Assembly: GCA_026934365.1 (NCBI GenBank)
Contig: JADHZE010000001.1
Span: 1-64,000 of the forward strand
Origin: Isoptericola sp. QY 916
GTDB taxonomy: Bacteria; Actinomycetota; Actinomycetes; Actinomycetales; Cellulomonadaceae
Direction: 5' to 3'
Length of the DNA stretch: 64,000 nucleotides
Notes under the pieces: generated by a model
The model's database searches: none
Told to the model about the DNA's origin: nothing
The model's input: the letters and a program-made list of their open reading frames with translations, nothing else
Shown: one piece after another, positions 61,758-64,000 of the stretch
Layout of the letters: every line of letters begins with the position of its first letter
Position numbering within the stretch: position 1 is the stretch's first letter
Position numbers and translations under genes: made by a program

Positions 61758-62393
61758 CTACTTCTTGGACAGGGTCACCTGGGGGATCGGCGTGATCTCG
61801 TCGGCGGGCACGCACCCCTCGACGTCCTCCATCGGGGTCTCGGCGTTCAGCAGCACGCTGTCCTCGCTGAGCGGCGGGCTGTACTCCTCGCCGACCAGCA
61901 GGTCGACGGTGTCGCCCTTGCGGTCGTCGAGCACGAGGCGGACGTCGGGGTACTGGGCCGCGAGGGTGTAGGCGCGGGTGATGCCCTTGGTGCCGAACCG
62001 CACCTCCGACTGGCCCAGCTTCTCCACCCAGTTGCCGGTGTCGACGATCTTGAACCCGCGCTCGCTGAGGACGTCCTCGTTCGCGCCCGCGAGCGGCTCG
62101 CTGCCGTCGGCGGCGTTGTAGACCCGCACCTTGACCTTCGAGTACGGCACGGGCAGGGCGCCGTCGGGCTGGCCCTTGACCTGCGGCAGGCAGGGCTCGG
62201 GCTGCGGCGCCTCGGCGACCGGCGTGTAGATGGGTCGCGAGAACGGCGAGCTGAACGCGCCCGAGTACATCGCCGCGGCCGCCAGGCCCGCGAGCAGCAG
62301 GAACGCGATGAGGAGCCCGAAGACCACGGCCTGCCGCTCGTGCTCGCGCTTGCGGCGCGTCTCGCGGACCGGGTCAGGGGCAGGTGATGTCAC
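61758..62393 (-). CDS. LytR C-terminal domain protein
   Basis: A 211-aa anchored protein. One membrane helix (about 22-44) is followed by an extracytoplasmic domain (about 88-165) of the LytR_C type (KVKVRVYNAADGSEPLAGANEDVLSERGFKIVDTGN). Its role in wall biology is unclear. It starts with a GTG at 62393. It is followed in the opposite orientation by uraA and shares strand with the next small gene, which lies upstream with a 61-bp gap. Confidence 0.82.
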   Translation of the reverse strand: MTSPAPDPVRETRRKREHERQAVVFGLLIAFLLLAGLAAAAMYSGAFSSPFSRPIYTPVAEAPQPEPCLPQVKGQPDGALPVPYSKVKVRVYNAADGSEPLAGANEDVLSERGFKIVDTGNWVEKLGQSEVRFGTKGITRAYTLAAQYPDVRLVLDDRKGDTVDLLVGEEYSPPLSEDSVLLNAETPMEDVEGCVPADEITPIPQVTLSKK

Positions 62394-62454
62394 GCGAAGA
62401 AACTACCCGAGTTCGAGGGATCGTTCGCGGGAGCGCCGCCGGTCGTGGCGGGAG

Positions 62455-62751
62455 TCACCGGAGCACGAGGACCCGGGCGTGCAGCACGGGCCGCTGCTGG
62501 AGGGCGGCCCGCACGGCGCGGTGCAGACCGTCCTCGAGGTACAGCACGCCCTGGTACTCGACGACGTGGGCGAAGAGGTCGCCGAAGAACGTCGAGTCCT
62601 CCGCGAGCAGGTGGTCGAGGTCCAGCGTGCGCTTCGTGGTGACGAGCTCGTCGAGACGCACCTGGCGAGGCGGCACGTCCACCCAGTCCTTGGCGGTGAC
62701 GTGCCCGTGGTCGGGGTAGGGACGGCCGTCCCCCACGGCCTTGAAGATCAT
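62455..62751 (-). CDS. conserved actinobacterial small protein of unknown function
   Basis: A 98-aa soluble protein. MIFKAVGDGRPYPDHGH, PPRQVRLDELVTTKRTLDL, LLAEDSTFFGDLFAHVVE and YLEDGLHRAVRAALQQRPVLHARVLVL are conserved in many actinobacteria, commonly beside a LytR-C gene as here. It shares a general outline with ParB-like or VapB-like regulators but lacks their catalytic motifs. I chose the Met at 62751; one three codons earlier is possible. No ribosome-binding site is obvious. Confidence 0.78.
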   Translation of the reverse strand: MIFKAVGDGRPYPDHGHVTAKDWVDVPPRQVRLDELVTTKRTLDLDHLLAEDSTFFGDLFAHVVEYQGVLYLEDGLHRAVRAALQQRPVLHARVLVLR

Positions 62752-62923
62752 GGCTGCCATCGTAGGGGCGGGCCTGTGACCGGCCGCCTCGTTGCCTCGC
62801 GATACGGACACGATCCCGTCACGATCCCGTCACGGGCGGGCCCCGTGGGGGCCCGTGCCGTGCCCGGGAGGACGGGCCTGGTCACGGCCGGGGCGCTGTG
62901 GCACGCTGGGACCGACAGCAGCG

Positions 62924-62937
62924 TGGGAGCGCTCTCA
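62924..62937. promoter_or_regulatory. CelR/CebR-type operator upstream of the GH6 gene
   Basis: TGGGAGCGCTCTCA differs at one base from the 14-bp palindrome TGGGAGCGCTCCCA bound by LacI-family CelR/CebR proteins, which release it when cellobiose is present. It is ~30 bp before the GTG start and should link this gene to cellulose availability. Confidence 0.85.
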
Positions 62938-62967
62938 TCATGCGGGCGCCGATCAAAGGAGATCGCC

Positions 62968-64000
62968 GTGGTCCTCGGTTCCTCTCGTCGTCCCTCCACC
63001 CCGACGGCGGTCCGGTCGGTCGTCGTCCTCGCCGCGGCCGCGGGCCTCGCCCTCGGCGGGCTCTCGGCGTCGGCGGCGCCGCCACCGCCCCCGGACCCGC
63101 AGCTGTGGGTTGACCCGGACAGCTCGACGACCGGTCACGTCGAGGAGCTCGGCCTGACGGGGGACGCGCGCGACGACGCGCTCGCGCTCGCGGGCGTGCC
63201 CTCCGCGAGCTGGTTCACCGGCGGTACGCCGCGCGAGGTGAAGCAGGACGTCAAGGACGTCGTCGTGCACGCGCACGCCGACAAGGCGGTCCCCGTGCTG
63301 GTCGCCTACAACCTGCCCTTCCGCGACTGCGCGCAGTACTCCGCGGGCGGTGCCACGTCGCTCGCGGAGTACACCGCGTGGATCGACGGGTTCGCGCGCG
63401 GGATCGGGAACAAGCAGGCGATCGTGGTCCTCGAGCCCGACGGGCTCGGCATCATCCCCTGGTACACGACCGTCGACGGCAACCAGGAGTGGTGCCGGCC
63501 GGCGGAGGCGGACCCGGCCACGGCCGCCGCGGAGCGGTTCGCCATGCTCAACCACGCCGTCGACACCCTCGGCGCGCTGCCAGGCACGAAGGTCTACCTC
63601 GACGCCGGCAACAGCAAGTGGCTCAACGTCGGAGACAACGCCGACCGCCTCCTCAAGGCGGGCGTCGACCGGGCGGACGGGTTCTTCCTCAACGCCTCGA
63701 ACTACCAGTACACCGAGAACTCGGTCGCGTACGGGCGGTGGGTCTCGTCGTGCCTCGCGCTCGTCACCCAGGCGGGCGGGGCGTTCGGCGACTGCGGGAA
63801 CCAGTACTGGAACGGTGGCCCGGCGAACGGGTGGTCGGGCGTGGAGATGTCGCCGTACGGGCGCTGGTCCGCGGACGCCTCCGACCCGGCGCTGAGCACG
63901 GCGGGGGTGGACTCGCGGTACGCCGAGCAGCTCGGTGACGTGCGCGCCACGACGTCGTTCGTCGTCGACAGCTCGCGCAACGGGCAGGGGCCGTGGGACC
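62968..64000 (+). CDS. secreted GH6 cellulase (3' truncated by the window)
   Basis: 344 codons of an exported enzyme. The signal peptide spans residues ~1-38 (ends in SASAA). The GH6 region has LPFRDCAQYSAGG and the catalytic LEPDGLGIIPWY with its Asp. A later NGGPANGWSGVEMSPYGRWS fits the fold. It probably hydrolyses cellulose as an endoglucanase or cellobiohydrolase; the loops that decide this are beyond the window. AAAGGAG lies about 6 bases before the GTG. Cellobiose-type control is suggested by the CelR-like operator. Confidence 0.93.
   Translation, partial: MVLGSSRRPSTPTAVRSVVVLAAAAGLALGGLSASAAPPPPPDPQLWVDPDSSTTGHVEELGLTGDARDDALALAGVPSASWFTGGTPREVKQDVKDVVVHAHADKAVPVLVAYNLPFRDCAQYSAGGATSLAEYTAWIDGFARGIGNKQAIVVLEPDGLGIIPWYTTVDGNQEWCRPAEADPATAAAERFAMLNHAVDTLGALPGTKVYLDAGNSKWLNVGDNADRLLKAGVDRADGFFLNASNYQYTENSVAYGRWVSSCLALVTQAGGAFGDCGNQYWNGGPANGWSGVEMSPYGRWSADASDPALSTAGVDSRYAEQLGDVRATTSFVVDSSRNGQGPWD

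Overview
The window is 64 kb of very GC-rich DNA with strong G/C preference at third codon positions. It has high-GC Gram-positive hallmarks: ANTAR regulators, a mycothiol-type DsbA-like reductase, an F420-type oxidoreductase, a pSAM2-like integrative element and an FMN-riboswitch-controlled RibM-type transporter. Secreted chitinase, GH6 cellulase, GH81 beta-1,3-glucanase and pectin-backbone genes suggest a plant-polymer-degrading actinobacterium near Cellulomonadaceae/Promicromonosporaceae (inference; no rRNA or core marker is present).

Layout. (1) 1-9.7 kb: chromosomal genes, namely the 3' end of an epimerase-like gene, a zinc alcohol dehydrogenase, two PAS-ANTAR proteins, an SDR, a DUF6098 protein, a secreted two-CBM GH18 chitinase, and a secreted glycerophosphodiesterase with a CBM6-like tail. 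(2) 9.85-25.27 kb: a 15.4-kb actinomycete integrative and conjugative element (AICE) in the 3' end of tRNA-Ser(CGA), bounded by 35-bp direct repeats. It carries int, xis, a RepSA-like initiator and an FtsK/Tra-like translocase in one minus-strand block with stop/start overlaps. Its cargo is a CPT-like kinase, an HTH protein coupled to a PP2C-like phosphatase, a 1286-aa YobI-like membrane NTPase of clearly lower GC, an IS481-family insertion with a 14-bp target duplication, and a CPCC protein. (3) 25.3-46.8 kb: ordinary chromosome with small enzymes, regulators (PadR, TetR, three more ANTAR proteins), an NRAMP metal importer with a palindromic operator, a NUDIX gene bracketed by inverted 20-bp-period repeat arrays, an acyl-CoA dehydrogenase, and a RibM-like transporter behind an FMN riboswitch. 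(4) 47.0-51.6 kb: a three-gene overlapping operon of a BcsA/CrdS-like glycosyltransferase, a membrane-anchored HlyD-like protein and a lipoprotein GH81 endo-beta-1,3-glucanase, which reads as a beta-1,3-glucan production locus. (5) 51.7-60.3 kb: a rhamnogalacturonan-use operon (YesL-like, sugar ABC importer, CE12 esterase, DUF1961, PL26-like exo-lyase). (6) 60.4-64 kb: a uracil/xanthine permease, a LytR-C protein, a conserved small protein, and the start of a GH6 cellulase behind a CelR/CebR-type operator.

Most interesting: the HTH/PP2C/YobI cargo module as a candidate conflict system; the 20-bp-period GCGAGGTAGT arrays, which occur at two unrelated loci; and the glycosyltransferase-HlyD-GH81 operon.
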